Of a stretch of 64,000 nt of DNA, positions 31,391-44,089 are shown piece by piece (the first letter of the stretch is position 1; each line of letters begins with the position of its first letter). The notes under the pieces are model-generated. The model saw only the letters and a list, made by a program, of their open reading frames with translations, made no database searches and had not been told where the DNA came from. Source of the stretch: Solanum dulcamara (taxonomy: Eukaryota > Streptophyta > Magnoliopsida > Solanales > Solanaceae); NCBI RefSeq assembly GCF_947179165.1, contig NC_077242.1, positions 33,043,097-33,107,096 of the forward strand, in the 5' to 3' direction. The position numbers and the translations under genes were made by a program.

Positions 31391-32654
31391 TTATCCCATG
31401 GGGAAAAATATTCTCATTTCTAACTGGGCGCTAAAAGTCCAAAGAATCTCTTTCTTAATGAATTAACCGATATACCATAAGAAATTGAACTAGAGATGAG
31501 GTAGAATGATCACTAAGTCTAGTATAGCTGATGTATCTCGAAAGTCACAATGATTCCAAGTTATGGATAAGGTTATTCATAAGAGCAAAGTCATCGCCTA
31601 GCTAAGGCCGTCAAACTATCAGGCACTAGCCCGCTACACCATTCTACAACGATCTAATCTCGCCGGAGCGACACTAGGGAAACTAATTCAAGTTTACAAC
31701 CTATACTAAGGCCAACATACTCCACAATATCAATAATATAATTATCCAACTCCTCTTACAATACTTACAAATATCAGAAAAGGTCATATGCTTTTAGTTA
31801 CCCAAAAAACCCAGTAAAAGCCTAAAATATGGTTTCCAATACCTAATATGTAAAAACAAGCCAACCTACCCAATTTCCAACAATCTCAACATGTTTTCAC
31901 ATATTTAATCTCAATCTAAAGAAAGGAAAATTGTAGCCTACCTGTAGACTAAACACACGGGCTCTAAATCACTTTTCCAAAGCTTTTCCCTTAAGAATAG
32001 TCTAGGAATGATGCCACGCTATCTAAAATAGAATCACAATATCATTACGGTCATTTGGACACTAATTTTATAATTTTTGGAGACTGACCAATTTTAGGGT
32101 CTAAAATGGAAAATGTGGGACCCACGTCAAAAATTCTGGAATTGACCCCAAAAACAGGTTCCAAATAGCACCCCTAGCTCAAGGAACAATATACAACAAA
32201 AAATGGGGTTGGAAAACTAATACGAGTATGCAATGAAAATCCTACAATTCAAGTTAAAAGAGTGAACGTGGCATCATCTTAAATCAGTGATTTCTCAAAA
32301 AAGAAACTCTCCTACTCAAAACAAATTATGCCATGACGTACCTTGAAAGAAACCCCACAACATAGCCTAAAAATCACTAAAAATGGAGCTCAAATGATCA
32401 TGTCACAAACTTGCAAAATTCCATACAATTTTAATCTGAAAATGACTAAATGCAGCAGCTAAATTAATAATTTACCTCACATGAATCCTTCCCTTAAGAT
32501 TCTGAGCTTACCATTGGATTCCCCATGAAATTCTTTTGAATTTAGACTGTAAGTCGCCATATTTGAGCTTGTATTGAAGGACAAATCGAGGTTAGAAGTT
32601 GGAACAAAATATTGAGTTCGTGCTTGGTCTTTTATTAAAAGACTAGGACATTGG

Positions 32655-32900
32655 CCATCGCGAACACTGCCTAAGTGTCCTACGAATGCGGAGGTCAGAG
32701 ATGCTAGCCTTTGCGAATGCGATCAGCAGCCCGTGAACACAGAAGCAAAAGCCTCAAACCTCTGTAAACGCGAATAAGTCCTTGCAATACCAAAGGTAAA
32801 ACACACATACCTCTGCGAACGCGGCCATGGCCCAGCGAATGCTGAAAATAAGGGCCTGTGTCTCCGCGAATGCGACCAAGGGCCTACGATTATGGAGAAC
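32655..32900 (-). repeat. GCGAAYGCG-rich stretch in B LTR
   Basis: At least seven scattered variants of (T/C)GCGAA(C/T)GCG, for example near 32705, 32765, 32817, 32838 and 32865, separated by 20-60 bases. I recall similar words from nightshade-family LTRs. Function unknown. Confidence 0.65.
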
Positions 32901-33604
32901 AATTCTTCTACACTAGATATCAGCTAGAATGTTGATTGATCTCAAGTTCAAATATTCCAATGGGATGCTTGAAATTTGTTCAAAATCCTGTGTGTGCAAA
33001 CGAGATATACCACCCCACCAAATTCAACGTTTTTGACTCAATGGAGCAGTTAAAATTTTTATACGAGGTTGTTACGACTAAAAGTGAGTTCCACACCCAC
33101 GTGCCAATTTAAGCCAAATTCCACAACTGGCCTCGAAATTAGATCAGAAGCCTTGGAAAGCAAATGAAGGCTCGTTCTAGACTAAATTAGACAATTCAGA
33201 GCTAACCGCACTGTCAGAATTTTCATACGAGTGCGTTCTCCAAAAATATTAACCAAAGTCAACCATAGGCTAAATTTCAAATGCAAAAATATCAAATGGT
33301 CTTTAACTCATATCGATTGCTTTGGTACTTAAGCCAACCCTGCTACTAGCCTAATTTTGTCATTCTAGAGCTCATGAACCGTCAGAATTCCATTTTGATG
33401 TCATTTTTCTAAAGTTATGACCGAAGTCAACTTTTGAAGTTATAAAAGTTTGAAAATATAGAAACAGGTCTAAAACCCAAATGAATGACCAGGCAATCGA
33501 GCTACTAGCATCAGCAATTCATAAATGACCTGAGATCGCTATAGGAATGCTCTAAATGAAGAAGCAAAATCAGTATTAGAAAAATAACCTGGAGGGTCAA
33601 TACA

Positions 33605-35072
33605 ATAGGAAACTAATCAAAGATTACAACAAAACCAAAAACACAATAATGATTTACGAGCGAAAAGCTCAATAATTATGATACATAAATGGCGTATCAC
33701 CATACCCTTCTCTTTATCTATTTTCCAAGTGGGCTCATCAATTACCTATGAGGTTAATATTACTCTTCAATCCATAATTCATTAATAACCATCCCCTTAA
33801 TTAGTCAAAATTATACATATAAACTCAAACTCATTGTTTTCAACGCCATTTCTTGAGTTCTTTATCAAATGACATCAAATTCCTTTATAAGCTCATAGTT
33901 TAAATTGGTCGATAATTACTACCATCAATGACAATAATAGGAGCTCATATAAACACCTAAAAAATATTCTTTAGCAATTTAGGCATTTCACCAAACACTT
34001 GAAGAGCGACAAACTTGCAAGAACTATAAAAGTCATGTTTTCTATACATAACTTTCCATTTTATCATAACAAACTTTCTGTCTCAATACAATACAACCAA
34101 ACCTATTTTAATAAATAAAACAGCCAATATATTATCCTACATACTCCCTCCTTATCAAGTAAATCAATTACAATGGATAAAACATAGACTCATGGCTTTC
34201 TATCACCATTCCGTGAGTCTTACCCGTAAATTAAACTTAAAAAATCTTTTAGCATCATATATATGGAGATAGGATAGTATCCATACCTATATGACCAAGA
34301 TAAGAGATCCCTATATATATATATGCTCTTTGTAGAGGAACATAATTGATTCTTGAAGAAACCAACTTACCTTAAGCATGGGAAGATTGGAGATGATCAA
34401 AACTAGAAAAAAACACTCAAAACCAGTACCTATACATTTTGAAGTAAATGGGAAATGAAATCCCTAAGTTCTAATATGAACAGACCAACTTACGCCCACT
34501 TTCCTTAAAGTGCCACATGTCCCATAGTGATTAGGCAGTGCATATGTCTGTCATAGAATGCACATAACTCTTTTACTCTAATGTTGTATTGACAGGTGAT
34601 TTTTGTTGGACAATAGACTCAAATATCTTTCATTTGATAAGTTGTGGGTCCTCTAACTCCTTGTATACTAGGAGATATACTTATTCAAAGTTAGATGATG
34701 AATAAGATCATTTAAAATATTCCATGTTGTATTGACAAGCAGTTTGTTTTGCTGGAAACTAGACTCAAATAATTTTCATTTGATAGGTCATGGGTCCTCT
34801 AACTCCTTATATACTAGGAGATATGCTCAGTCAAAGTTAGATGATGAATTAGATCATTTAAAATATTCCAATATTCCTCCACACTGAACCTTTAAACTTG
34901 AACCTTTTCTTTAATGATCTCTCTGGTCTATAACTTTCGTGTAACACTTCAAATGAATTAATATAAGGATTTATTGGTATTCATAACTATTTGCAACAAT
35001 ATTCTCCTGATATCACACTGATGCATGGGCTTTTATAAGTCACAGACGCACTTTAAGATATGGGTTATTACA
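33605..35072 (-). repeat. C 3' LTR, partial
   Basis: Ends GGGTTATTACA at 35072 (reverse strand TGTAATAACCC) next to the polypurine tract. At least 1468 bp remain; the other end lies beyond the B junction. It holds a 143-146-bp tandem duplication at 34581-34869. No coding content. Confidence 0.8.
34581..34869 (-). repeat. Two-copy tandem duplication, period ~143 bp, in C LTR
   Basis: Copies at 34581-34723 and 34724-34869, both starting ATGTTGTATTGACA and ending CATTTAAAATATTCC. They differ at many positions, so the duplication is old. The unit includes GGGTCCTCTAACTCCTT in both. Confidence 0.88.
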
Positions 35073-35090
35073 CTCTCCCCCCTTGGGATC
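35073..35090 (-). promoter_or_regulatory. C polypurine tract
   Basis: The reverse strand reads ATCCCAAGGGGGGAGAG directly before LTR start TGTAATAACCC. Confidence 0.88.
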
Positions 35091-36080
35091 ATTCATATTC
35101 GAATGTAGGTTGCACCTTAAAATGATTCTAACTATATTATTTTAAAAAATTGATAGAGTTTCCTTTATAAACCGGCCTATCCAAAACCTATCAGCTAATA
35201 AGAATCCATGGAATATGGTTCACGGAGCATCACAATAAAATACTATTCATGGATATCAATAAGGCTCTGTTTGGCCTTATACGAATGAAAACTGCGCTAA
35301 CTAATATAACATACCTTATACTATGAGCATCTCAACTCTGAGGAACATATAAAATACTAAAATTATATGTCTGTAATAAGTATCTAAACATGAAATATAT
35401 GAATTATGAAGTACTACAACTAATACTCGAATGAAAGGAGTGCTAACTTTAAGAACCTTTGGAAAGCTACTCAAATAAGTGGGAATACTTGGCCCTCATT
35501 TCAGCCTCTGTTTCCCAAGTGGCTTCTTGTATATTTTGACTTCTCCAAAGTACCTTAATCAATCCTATGTCTTTTGTCCTCAAATTCCTAACTTATTGGT
35601 CTAATATTGCAATTGGGACTTTTTCAAATGATAAATCTTCTGATAGTTGAGTACCTTCTATGGGAATAACCGGTGTAGGGTCTCTTAAGCATTTACATAA
35701 CATACATGGATGACTGGATGTATTGAAGCTAACTTTAGAGGAAATTCTACTTCATAGGCTATATATCCAACTCTTTATATAACTTGTATGGTCCACCATT
35801 CTCGGGGCTCAACTTACCTTTACTCTCAAATTACATAACGCCTTTAACAGGCAGCATCTTTAAGAATATCCATTTATTAACCGGAAACTCTAAGTCTATA
35901 CGCCACATGTCTGCATATGATTTTTGTCGACTTTGAGCAATTTTCAAGCGCTCTTATATCAATTTTACTTTCTCAATGGCTTGGTGTATGAGAACTGGTC
36001 CTAATTTTTGAGTTTCACCTACTTTGAACCAACCAATAGGCGATCTGTACCATCACCCATAAAGATCTTCAAATAGACCT
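35091..36080 (-). pseudogene. C 3' region and polyprotein tail
   Basis: Past the integrase core the reverse strand reads WFKVGETQKLGPVLIHQAIEKV, then QSRQKSYAD, DLEFPVNKWIFLKMLPVKGVM and KGKLSP, with stops replacing several residues. Beyond about 35800 only scattered tail blocks remain (WETEAEM-type region near 35500). The last ~400 bases before the polypurine tract are untranslated. Confidence 0.7.
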
Positions 36081-37000
36081 ATGTTGATGTTGGAGTGATA
36101 GTTATTATTATAGTCTAATTCTATCAAGGGCATATGATCATACCAATTGCCTTTAAATTCTAGTACACATGCTCTTAACATAAATTCAAGCATCTAAATA
36201 GTATGTTCAGCTTTGCCATTTGTCTGTGGGTGGAATGCGGATCTAAGGTTTACCTGTGTGCCCAAACGCATTTGGAATGACCTCCAAAAATGTGTTGTAA
36301 ACTGGGAACCCCTATCTAAAATAATGGACAGCGAAGTCCCATGAAAGCAAACAACTTACCTTATATAAAGCTTGGCATACTCTTCAACTGTGCTAGTGGA
36401 TTTAACTGACAAAACGTGGAATGACTTCATCAATACATCAATAATCACCCAAATGGAATTATTTCTCTTAAAAGAGAAAGGCAAACCGATAACAAAGTTG
36501 ATATTAATAGCCTCCGATTTGCATATTGGAATATCCATAGCCTGAGCTAGGCCATCAAGTCTCTGATGTTCTGCTTTAATTTATTGGAAATTGAAGCATT
36601 GTTCCACATACTCCGCTATATTTCTCTTTATGTCTTTCTACTAGTAGACCTCCTTAAGGTCATGATACATCTTTGTAGAGCCCAGTGGATTGAGTATCGG
36701 GAACAATGTGCTCAGCAATTATTTGCTGCCTCAACACATTTATATTAGGAACACATAATCTACCTTGGCATCTCAAGGTGCTATCTCCTACCTACTCAAA
36801 TGCAGTAATTCAGTGTTCTCAAATCCCTTCTTGATACTAGAGAAATAAAGGATCATCATACTATTTTTCTTTCACTAATGCTACTAATGATGACTCTGTA
36901 GTATTTTGCACAACTATGCCTTCATATTCAGATTCTAATAATTGGACTCCTAGGCTGGATAATTTGTGAACATCTCGTACTATTTCTTGTTGTACCCATG
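36081..37000 (-). pseudogene. C integrase, inactive
   Basis: The zinc domain lies near 36580-36720: KMYHDLKEVY followed by two stops, KRNIAEYVEQCFNF, with the second Cys as Phe. The core at 36356-36538 shows the first catalytic Asp as Asn (ININFVIGLPF), then WVIIDVLMKSFHVL. After a stop come IILDRGSQFTTHFW with the second Asp and KAEHTI with Glu. MLRACVLEFKGNWYDHMPLIE follows. The Asp-to-Asn change and stops make it non-functional. Confidence 0.85.
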
Positions 37001-37533
37001 GTAAATGTACTAGGCTTCCCACAGATAGTTGACTGAGTGCATCACTACCATGTTAGCTTTTCTTGGGTAGTAGAGAATGTTCACATCATAGGCCTTCAGC
37101 AACTCTAACCACCTTCTTTGCCTCAAATTCAACTCTTTTTGCTTGAAAATATATAGGAGAATCTTATGATCTGTAAATATATCAACATGTACCCCATAAA
37201 AATAGAGACACCAAATTGTCATTACAAATAAAACCGCTACAAGCTCTAAATCATGAGTTGGATAGTTTTGTTCATGTTTCTTTATTTGTAAACAAGCATA
37301 TGTTATAACCTTCCCATGCTACATAAAGACGCACCCTAGACCAATTCCTAAAGAATCACAATAAACTGCATACCCTTTTGTACCCTCTAACAAGGCCAAT
37401 AGTGGTCTCATAGTCAATTTATCTTTAAGCTATCAGAAGCTTCTTGTACAAGCATTAGACCATTGGAACTTGACTGCCTTTTGCTTCAACTTAGTCAATG
37501 GGGAAGAAATTGAGGAGATCCCTCTACAAATCT
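37001..37533 (-). pseudogene. C RNase H domain, eroded
   Basis: 37010-37222: YGVHVDIFTDHKILLYIFKQKELNLRQ (blocks only), then LELLKAYDVNILYYPRKANMV, where the usual ADALSR is replaced. Upstream, to 37533, the CDAS and HDLEL blocks can be traced on the reverse strand with stops (for example SQLVKVITYACLQ-like near 37290). Confidence 0.78.
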
Positions 37534-38363
37534 TTAATAATATCTAGATAGCTTTAAGAAACTACGCACCTCTGTCGGAGTAGTAGGCCTAGGCAAACTT
37601 TTCACTACCTCAATCTTATGGAAGTCTACACTAATGCCTTCACCAAACACCACATGGCTAAGAACAATCACTGAGTTCAACCAGAACTCAAATTTAGAAA
37701 ACTTAGCATATAGTTGGTGATCTCTGAGTATTTGTAGGGCTGATCTTAGATGATTTACATATTCTGTGACATCAAGTGAATATATCATGATATTATCTAT
37801 AAATATAATCATGCACAAATCAAGAATGTGTTTGAAAACCCTATTTATCATATCCATAAAGGTTGCGGGGGCATTCATTAGTCCAAATGACATGACGAGG
37901 AACACAAAGTTCCCATATCTCATCCAGAAAGCTATTTTGGGAATATATACATCCGAATCTTTAGCTAATGATATCCAAATCTCAATTCAATCTTTGAAAA
38001 TAGTTTAGCTCCTTACAATTGATCAAATAAATCATCTACCTTTGGAAGGGGGTAGTTTTTCTTTACCGCCACTTTATTCAAGTATCTGTAGTCTATACAC
38101 ATTCGTATGGTGCCATCCTTCTTGCGTATAAATATTATTAGAACACCCCAACGTAATATGTTGGGATGAATAAAACCTTTGTCAAGTAAACCTTTCAACT
38201 CCTCCTTTAACTTTTTTAACTCAGTTGGCACCATTCTATAAGGCGGAATGGATATAGGTTGGGTATCAGGATCTACGTTGATAACAAAATTTATCTCTCT
38301 AATTAGAGGTAGTTGAGGAAGTTCATCAGGAAACACATCTAGATATTCATTCACAATGGGCAC
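37534..38363 (-). pseudogene. C reverse transcriptase, inactive
   Basis: 38013-38363: [52 protein letters not shown], ending [10 protein letters not shown]. The FSKIDL block follows with a frame break near 38005. 37534-37923: YGNFVFLVMSFGLMNAPATF, then the catalytic centre FIDNIMIYS, where the second Asp of the pair is Asn. KFSKFEFW and VVFGEGISVDFHKIE follow. Polymerisation should be lost. Confidence 0.88.
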
Positions 38364-38870
38364 ATATTAAAGTGTTTCCACCTTCCAATTCTCTTACTAA
38401 GACCAGGTGATATAAAGAACCTTTCTCTATAAGCTTTTATGTCTTAAGATAGAAAATAAACCTTCATCTAATCATCAATGAATTGCCTTCCCACTCCAGG
38501 ATTGGTTATCGCATTAAATGGAATTGAGAAATCTTAGATCAGCAATCAACTGTATTATAAGAAGAGGACAACAATCTATGTCCATAATGACATCAAAATC
38601 CACCATTTCTAGCTCTATTAAACTTTCCAATGTGTCCCGACTATCTACTATTACCAATCACCCATAATAGACCCTTCTAGCTATAAGAGATTCTCTTATT
38701 GGAATTGATACTACAAATGGCTCACATAATAACTTTGTCTCCACTCCAAAGCTCCTAACAATGAATTGAGTAACATATGATAGGGTAGCCCATGGGTATA
38801 TTAATGTATATACGTCATAAGAGAAGATACATAAGGTACTTGTAACTACATCTAGGGATGCCTCTAAATC
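38364..38870 (-). pseudogene. C aspartic protease region, inactive
   Basis: On the reverse strand near 38745-38815: VYTLIYPWATLSYVTQF. The active Asp is Tyr and Gly is Trp (from D-P-G). Near 38570-38620: ELEMVDFDVIMDIDCCPLL, the ILGMDWL counterpart. Several stops lie between the blocks. Confidence 0.75.
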
Positions 38871-39213
38871 CTATCGACTATCTAGTGCATACATGTTATT
38901 CAGGCTAGCTCCAGAACCGTATCTTCTGCCTCTGCATGAACCTCTACCTGATGATGATTGATGACCATGCGATGAAGAAGGTGATGATGACGAGAATGCT
39001 CATGTAAAGCCAATATATGGTAGCTTATCACCTCTACCCTCAACTCCAAGCATAGGAAAGTCACGCATCTTATGACCCTCAACTCTACACCTATAGCAAG
39101 AGGTAGAGAAAAATTGACACTCTCAAAATGAAACTGACCATACTGTCTGAAAGTAGGATGTGGTGGTAGTCTTCAACTATCACCGCTCTAATAGCGAGGA
39201 CCTGGTTCCCTTG
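38871..39213 (-). pseudogene. C gag C-terminus with zinc knuckle
   Basis: Near 39050-39105 the reverse strand reads CYRCRVEGHKMRDF, a CX2CX4HX4C knuckle whose last Cys is Phe. Beyond it are serine/histidine- and arginine-rich words (SSSPSSSHG-like near 38960-39000). The rest of gag is cut away where the E LTR begins. Confidence 0.72.
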
Positions 39214-40015
39214 AAGTCTTACTAAGCACCGAGAGGACTTGTAGGTGGGGTTCAGTTCGGTAACATAGTTATTTACCTAAGGGAATCCTAATAGCAACCT
39301 AAATTCCCAAACTACGTTTCCCACGTAGGTTGCCTTTATGGCCTAGCTAGTGGATCCACATATATCTCACAAAGTTAAAATTATTCTCATAGAGTCTACC
39401 TTGGCAAGTAGCCTCTCACTTCTAGATGTGGGAGTTATATTGGATTCCATGTTATAGCTCACATGGTCTTAAGATATTGGTTAAAGGTCTTATGCCATAT
39501 AAGTTATGCGCAAAGATATGAGATTTACTATGAAGTTATATAGTGCATTGACCATAAGTTTTCATATGCTTTCAAATGCTTGAAGATATATTCATGTACA
39601 TTATGATTGGTCATTCATACCTCACATACTTAGTACCTTCCATGTACTAATGCATATTTTGCCTACATTGTATCATAATGTAAGGACTGACGACCATATT
39701 CATCCTACTCATGGCTAGAGTTTACTTAGAACTTTCAAATTATCATTGGTGAGTCCTCATTTATTGAGGATGGGACTTTCTTTTATGTTGGTTGCTTTGA
39801 ATTTCTTCTATGATTTAGATAAACTAGATCTTGTCCTAATCCCCTATTAAAGTCTAGTATAGAGACATGTTAAGACATTGTCAAATTGATTTAGTCCATT
39901 TTGGACATTAGGATTGAGTTTACTTTTCTTTGACTTCTGTGTTGATTTGATTCTTCCTCTTATCTTATCATGTTCCCTTTACCTTATGTATGCTATGTGT
40001 GCTAAGATGGCTTGG
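39214..40015 (+). repeat. E 5' LTR fragment, left of A2
   Basis: Aligns with the Z2 LTR from about 25100 (TAGGTGGGGTT..., TAGTGGATCCACATATA, CATGGTCTTAAGATATTGG versus CACGGTCTTAATGTCGG). The start at about 39214 abuts C gag. It stops at 40015, where A2 begins. The continuation at 51039 restores the expected CTAAGATGGCTTATT order. Confidence 0.83.
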
Positions 40016-42731
40016 TGTCATGACCCAACCCCGTAGGCCACAACTGGGGTCTGACCTAGACCCCCATATACATATCTATCAGTTGTGATCAAGTCGAACT
40101 ATAGACATGCAGTACATATAAATCAAGTGTAGTCAAACCGGACTACAAATAACACAATGCCATGCATCAGAGCCCTATTGGGCGATAACATTTTTATAAA
40201 CCTGTAGCCTCTTTCATTTGTATCACCTCATGAAAGGGCACGCAAGCCGACAAGGCTGCCATAACATAATAACATATATCATACATCATATAGACCCAGC
40301 TGAATAAAACTAATATACATAACCCACATATACATGTCTACAGACCTCTTAAAATATTAACGATGATATATGGTGGGATAGGTCCCTCACCGTACCCTTA
40401 AATAGATAATACAATTTTATACACCAATGGTCAGTATCAAAAAACTAGGCTCCGATACAATGGAGCCTCTTCCAGCTGAGCTGTGCGGAATCCTAAGCTG
40501 ACGGACTCCCAAAACCTGCATCTGTACCTGTGGTCATGAAATGCAGCCCTCTGAAGAAAGGGGGTTAGTATGATATATGTAGTGAGTATGTAAAATATAA
40601 CATAATACAACTGGAAGCATATCTGAGATAGAGGAATAGGGGATAAGATATCAAATCAAAAATCTATACCTTAACTCTGTGAATTACAAAAGCATGCATG
40701 TTCAAGTAAACCATATAGTCGGCCCTACCAGGGATCCGGTGAAAACATCTTTGAAACCATCATAGGCCACATGCCATCACCACCATATTACAATACATAA
40801 TCATATATATACATACGTATCTGGCCCTCTAGTGAAGGGCTCGATGGACAATGTAGTGAATTGTGCACGATAACGTACCTGGCCCGAGACTCAGTGAAAG
40901 AAGGGTTACAGTATACACGAGTAGAGTACTGAGTAACTTTATGCAATTTAAATCATTATCAAAGACTCGATAAAATAAAAAAGTTAAGCTTTTGTTTGAG
41001 GACCTGAGTAATGGTGTAGTCATCTCGAATGTCCTCTAAATGCCATTATGGGCTACCTCAAAAGTAATCTCGGGGACACTAGACATGTATTAACATAGGG
41101 ACAAATCATTTATAGAATTAGAAACACTTCATCTCGTATAGTCTTTAAGACTTGAAGCCTGTACATTTGGTACCTCTTTAACGTATAGAAGTTTCTAGGG
41201 AAATAGTTCAACTACTATTAGAGTTCGATATTCAAAAGTAAATAGGAGATATTAAGAATGGAGTTACTCTGGAGCTCACGTCATATTTAACTTACAACTA
41301 AGACATGCCAAAAAAGAAAGAGGGTAAACTCTATATAGTTTGTACTTTCCTTCAGGTGGTCATTATATACATATCTCATACCTGGCGCATCCTGGGGCTC
41401 GGTGAACAACTATGGCATCATAATCTCATTTTCATACCAAGTACATATCAAGATAAAGGAAAGATAGTTTCCAATACACTACTCTTTAGCACGTAGAAGC
41501 CTTAACATGCAATGCTCAATTCTTGTAGGGGTGTCAACACCTAACTGGAGTTAGAGATTATGAGGCGAACCTAGAGTTCTAGGAATGGAATTATCCCCAC
41601 ATTACACATACAATTCACTTAAGGCTAAGACTTTCCAGAAAGAAAGAAAGATAGTTGTACGTACTTATACCCAAATATGCCAAGAAAAAGCTTTACATAC
41701 CTCTTATGAGATAATCTTTATCTCGTTCGCCTCATCATCATTTGAACCTATTCAACATGAAAGTAATACGACTATCAATCACTCTTAACTTTCCATCATC
41801 TTAGGTTGCACCTTAGTATTCATGGAACCTATTTCCTTGTTCGTCTCCTCAACTAGTTCTTTAATTAGTTAAGGCGTTAATGAAAATTGGGCAGCACCTC
41901 TCCTATAACGTGCCCTATACAAATTTCCAAATAGATCCCTAAAAACTACAGACAACCAACAACAACAACCTGCAGCATATGTTTAATCAATTCAAACCAG
42001 CAACATACAACATAAGCTCCAAACAACTCGCTCAAAATTACGATATCAAAATAAGGTGTCTAGCCTTTATTTTATAACACCTTTAATTATACGAAACGAG
42101 GGGTGATGTGGCTGAAACAAGAAGCACCCAAACCATTTTTAGAATACATTTAGGCCCTAAAAAAGACCTCCACACACCTGCAGTAGTGCACCACAAGCAC
42201 AATCCTTTACTTCGACGACAATTCAACTATAACGACTCCAACTTAGTTCATTTCGAACGTCAAGCATATATATGATGTTTTCACATTTCAAGCCACTTAA
42301 ACAATATATAATACACTTCTTAACAATACCATAAACTCCAAATTAAGATGAGAAACCTTACGTTACCCAAAAATTGGCCAAAACTGCCAAATTGCAACTC
42401 GGAACTTCTCCAAACATGCAGAAATTGAGTGGGATATTTATATCCCTTCTCCTATGCCACAAATTGGAATTTTTGGTTATAAAACACTATTATATAACCT
42501 TGGGACACCTCAAATAATTAATTCACAAAACGAAAGTCAGAGGCTCACCTCCAAAGGGTCAAACCTGTAGCTCCCTCCTCTTGTTCCTAGAGTTTTCCTT
42601 TCAACTTTCTCTTGTTTGTTCCAAGTGTAGATCTGAATTTATGGTTCCGTAGACATCGTAAGATATATGTATAAACCTCCACATTGTTGAGGAACACCAT
42701 AGATAATTAATTCATGGAGGAAAAATTAGAA

Positions 42732-42739
42732 ACTTACCT
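42732..42739 (-). promoter_or_regulatory. Splice-donor-like site AG|GTAAGT (A2 3' LTR)
   Basis: The reverse strand reads AAATTAAGGTAAGTTTC, the same word as in A1. Confidence 0.4.
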
Positions 42740-42846
42740 TAATTTCTTCAAAACATGGTTGCCTTTCTCTTCTTCTTCTCTCACGCTTTTTTTCCTTCTC
42801 TTTGGCTGCTGTTTTCGACAGAAAATGTGAATAAGATTCACTTAAC

Positions 42847-43072
42847 ATATAGATATATGTTGACTTAGGGTGTGACACGTGTTATCCCCTAAGGGTGACA
42901 CGTGTTCGGCCCCCATTGGGCCAACACATACATGCTTCCAATAAGAGGCTGCCATGTGGCATGGGGTCCACCTCCCCCCAAGCAGGTGGGTCACCTACTT
43001 GACCCCAAGTAGGTGGGTCACCTTCTTGCTTGAGGTGCTGCCACATGTCACTCCTCTATTAGCTATCACGTG
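42847..43072 (-). promoter_or_regulatory. Putative LTR promoter with three G-boxes (A2 3' LTR)
   Basis: Three CACGTG motifs upstream (reverse sense) of a TATA-like ATATATC/TATAGATATA stretch at 42847-42860. Two are in the repeated word GGTGACACGTGTT. Confidence 0.5.
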
Positions 43073-43406
43073 TCATCTTTTCCCCTTCCTCGTGAGTTCG
43101 TAATCTTGTCCTATTTTAAGAGCCTATGTAATCTATGGTACGTAATCTTGGTATGTCCTCAAGTAGCTCAAGTACGTAAGGATTCTAAGTTAGTAGCTTA
43201 CATAGGTAAGTCGAGTCCTATGACTCATCACTTGGCCTCCAATTCCTTCTAGATTCTTATGACTCTATTTCCAACCTTCTTTACTAGCGGGTATCACATT
43301 CTCCCTTTCTTAGAGTCATTTGATAGTGTCTTAGCATATCCGGCTTACATGATAATGTCTAAGGAACTTATGAGATATTCCAAGTTTAAAAGTGTGGGGT
43401 GTAACA

Positions 43407-43422
43407 TCCTTCTCCCCTTTAG
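43407..43422 (-). promoter_or_regulatory. A2 polypurine tract
   Basis: The reverse strand reads CTAAAGGGGAGAAGGA directly before LTR start TGTTACACCCC, preceded by GGGGACGAATGTT. Confidence 0.88.
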
Positions 43423-43544
43423 AACATTCGTCCCCAAATGTTAAACAAAACTTCCCTTAGCACCTTAGACAAATCATAGGGAGATTCTTTATTGTTTCCA
43501 TCACCCATACTTCTATCCAAGTACTTAATATACGAGTTTCAGAA

Positions 43545-43941
43545 GTTGGGGTTACCTGTAGACATCGCGAATTGGTGCGAATACTTGTGTTTCATGTTCT
43601 CTTCAGCTTTCTCGGTCATCCTCTTTCTGGTTATGGTTTTACCAAAGTATATTGATAGAAGGCACGTCTTTAGTCCACAATCTTCTAGTTTGCCGATCTA
43701 AGATGGCGATAGATTGTTCCTCGCAGGATTCCATTTCCTGGATATCATCTATGGAATATACCCTGGGTGGCTCATCAGTACCTTTGTGAAGCATCCTTAT
43801 CTGATGGACTGGGCGTATAGTTTTCAAATAAGGTTGTAAGCTCAACTTACCGGCCACTTTTCCCACCTTACGAGCAACTTGATACCGTTTAATATATTTT
43901 AGTTTAAGTTTTTTTTTTTTTGGTGACCCTGTTATGAACAT
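43545..43941 (-). pseudogene. A2 polyprotein C-terminal tail (chromodomain-like region)
   Basis: An open frame of 100 residues at 43639-43941: LKYIKRYQVARKVGKVAGKL aligns with the ...YIGPYEILERVGKVAYEL tail block, VHQIRMLHK with HNVFHVSMLRK, and SIAILDRQTRRLWTKDV with the conserved ILDRQVRRLRNK. After a stop, NHNQKE and a SIRTNS-like end follow to about 43545. Divergent from Z2/D/E, so A is a separate chromovirus lineage. A lysine run near the start reflects a poly-T tract. Confidence 0.8.
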
Positions 43942-44089
43942 CCAATCATCAATTTGAACTCTGTATGTCGATAGCGATTATCTGTATATTATTTCTTCGA
44001 CTCTAGGTTGTTAATCCTTCACTTGCTCAATCATATCGGGGCCCTTTAGCTTAGTCTCTCCAACATCGCCCCATCTAGTAAGGGACTTA

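Larger units (their letters stand above)
26018..33604 (-). mobile_element. B: Ty3/gypsy element, 3'-truncated
   Basis: Reverse orientation: 5' LTR at 30366-33604, primer site, gag, protease, RT, RNase H, then integrase cut at 26018 by the end of the Z2 LTR. The 3' part of integrase, the tail and the 3' LTR are not in the window. It differs from Z/D/E in protein wording (TRLTKSAYF-like core, DLGSTYSYVS protease), so it is a different chromovirus family. Confidence 0.87.
30366..33604 (-). repeat. B 5' LTR, 3239 bp
   Basis: Starts TATCACTACTC (TG changed to TA) next to the primer site and ends GGGTCAATACA at 33604 (reverse strand TGTATTGACCC). It contains a minisatellite-like array (31158-31390) and a GCGAAYGCG-rich stretch (32655-32900). 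No coding domain is seen. ATAGG follows at 33605, but the opposite flank is lost, so no target duplication can be shown. Confidence 0.82.
33605..39213 (-). mobile_element. C: Ty3/gypsy element, partial
   Basis: Reverse orientation. Part of the 3' LTR (33605-35072), polypurine tract, integrase, RNase H, RT, protease and the end of gag are present. Both outer ends are lost: B abuts the LTR on the left and the E LTR cuts gag on the right. The protein wording differs from D/E/Z2 (for example [31 protein letters not shown] entry), so it is another family. Confidence 0.85.
40016..43406 (-). repeat. A2 3' LTR
   Basis: TGTCATGACCC to GGGGTGTAACA, 3391 bp. It has no 40-bp array. CACGTG at 42876-42881, 42899-42904 and 43067-43072. 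TATA-like stretch at about 42847-42860. Donor-like ACTTACCT (reverse AGGTAAGT) at 42732-42739. The twin inverted repeat near 40548-40590 is decayed. Confidence 0.9.
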
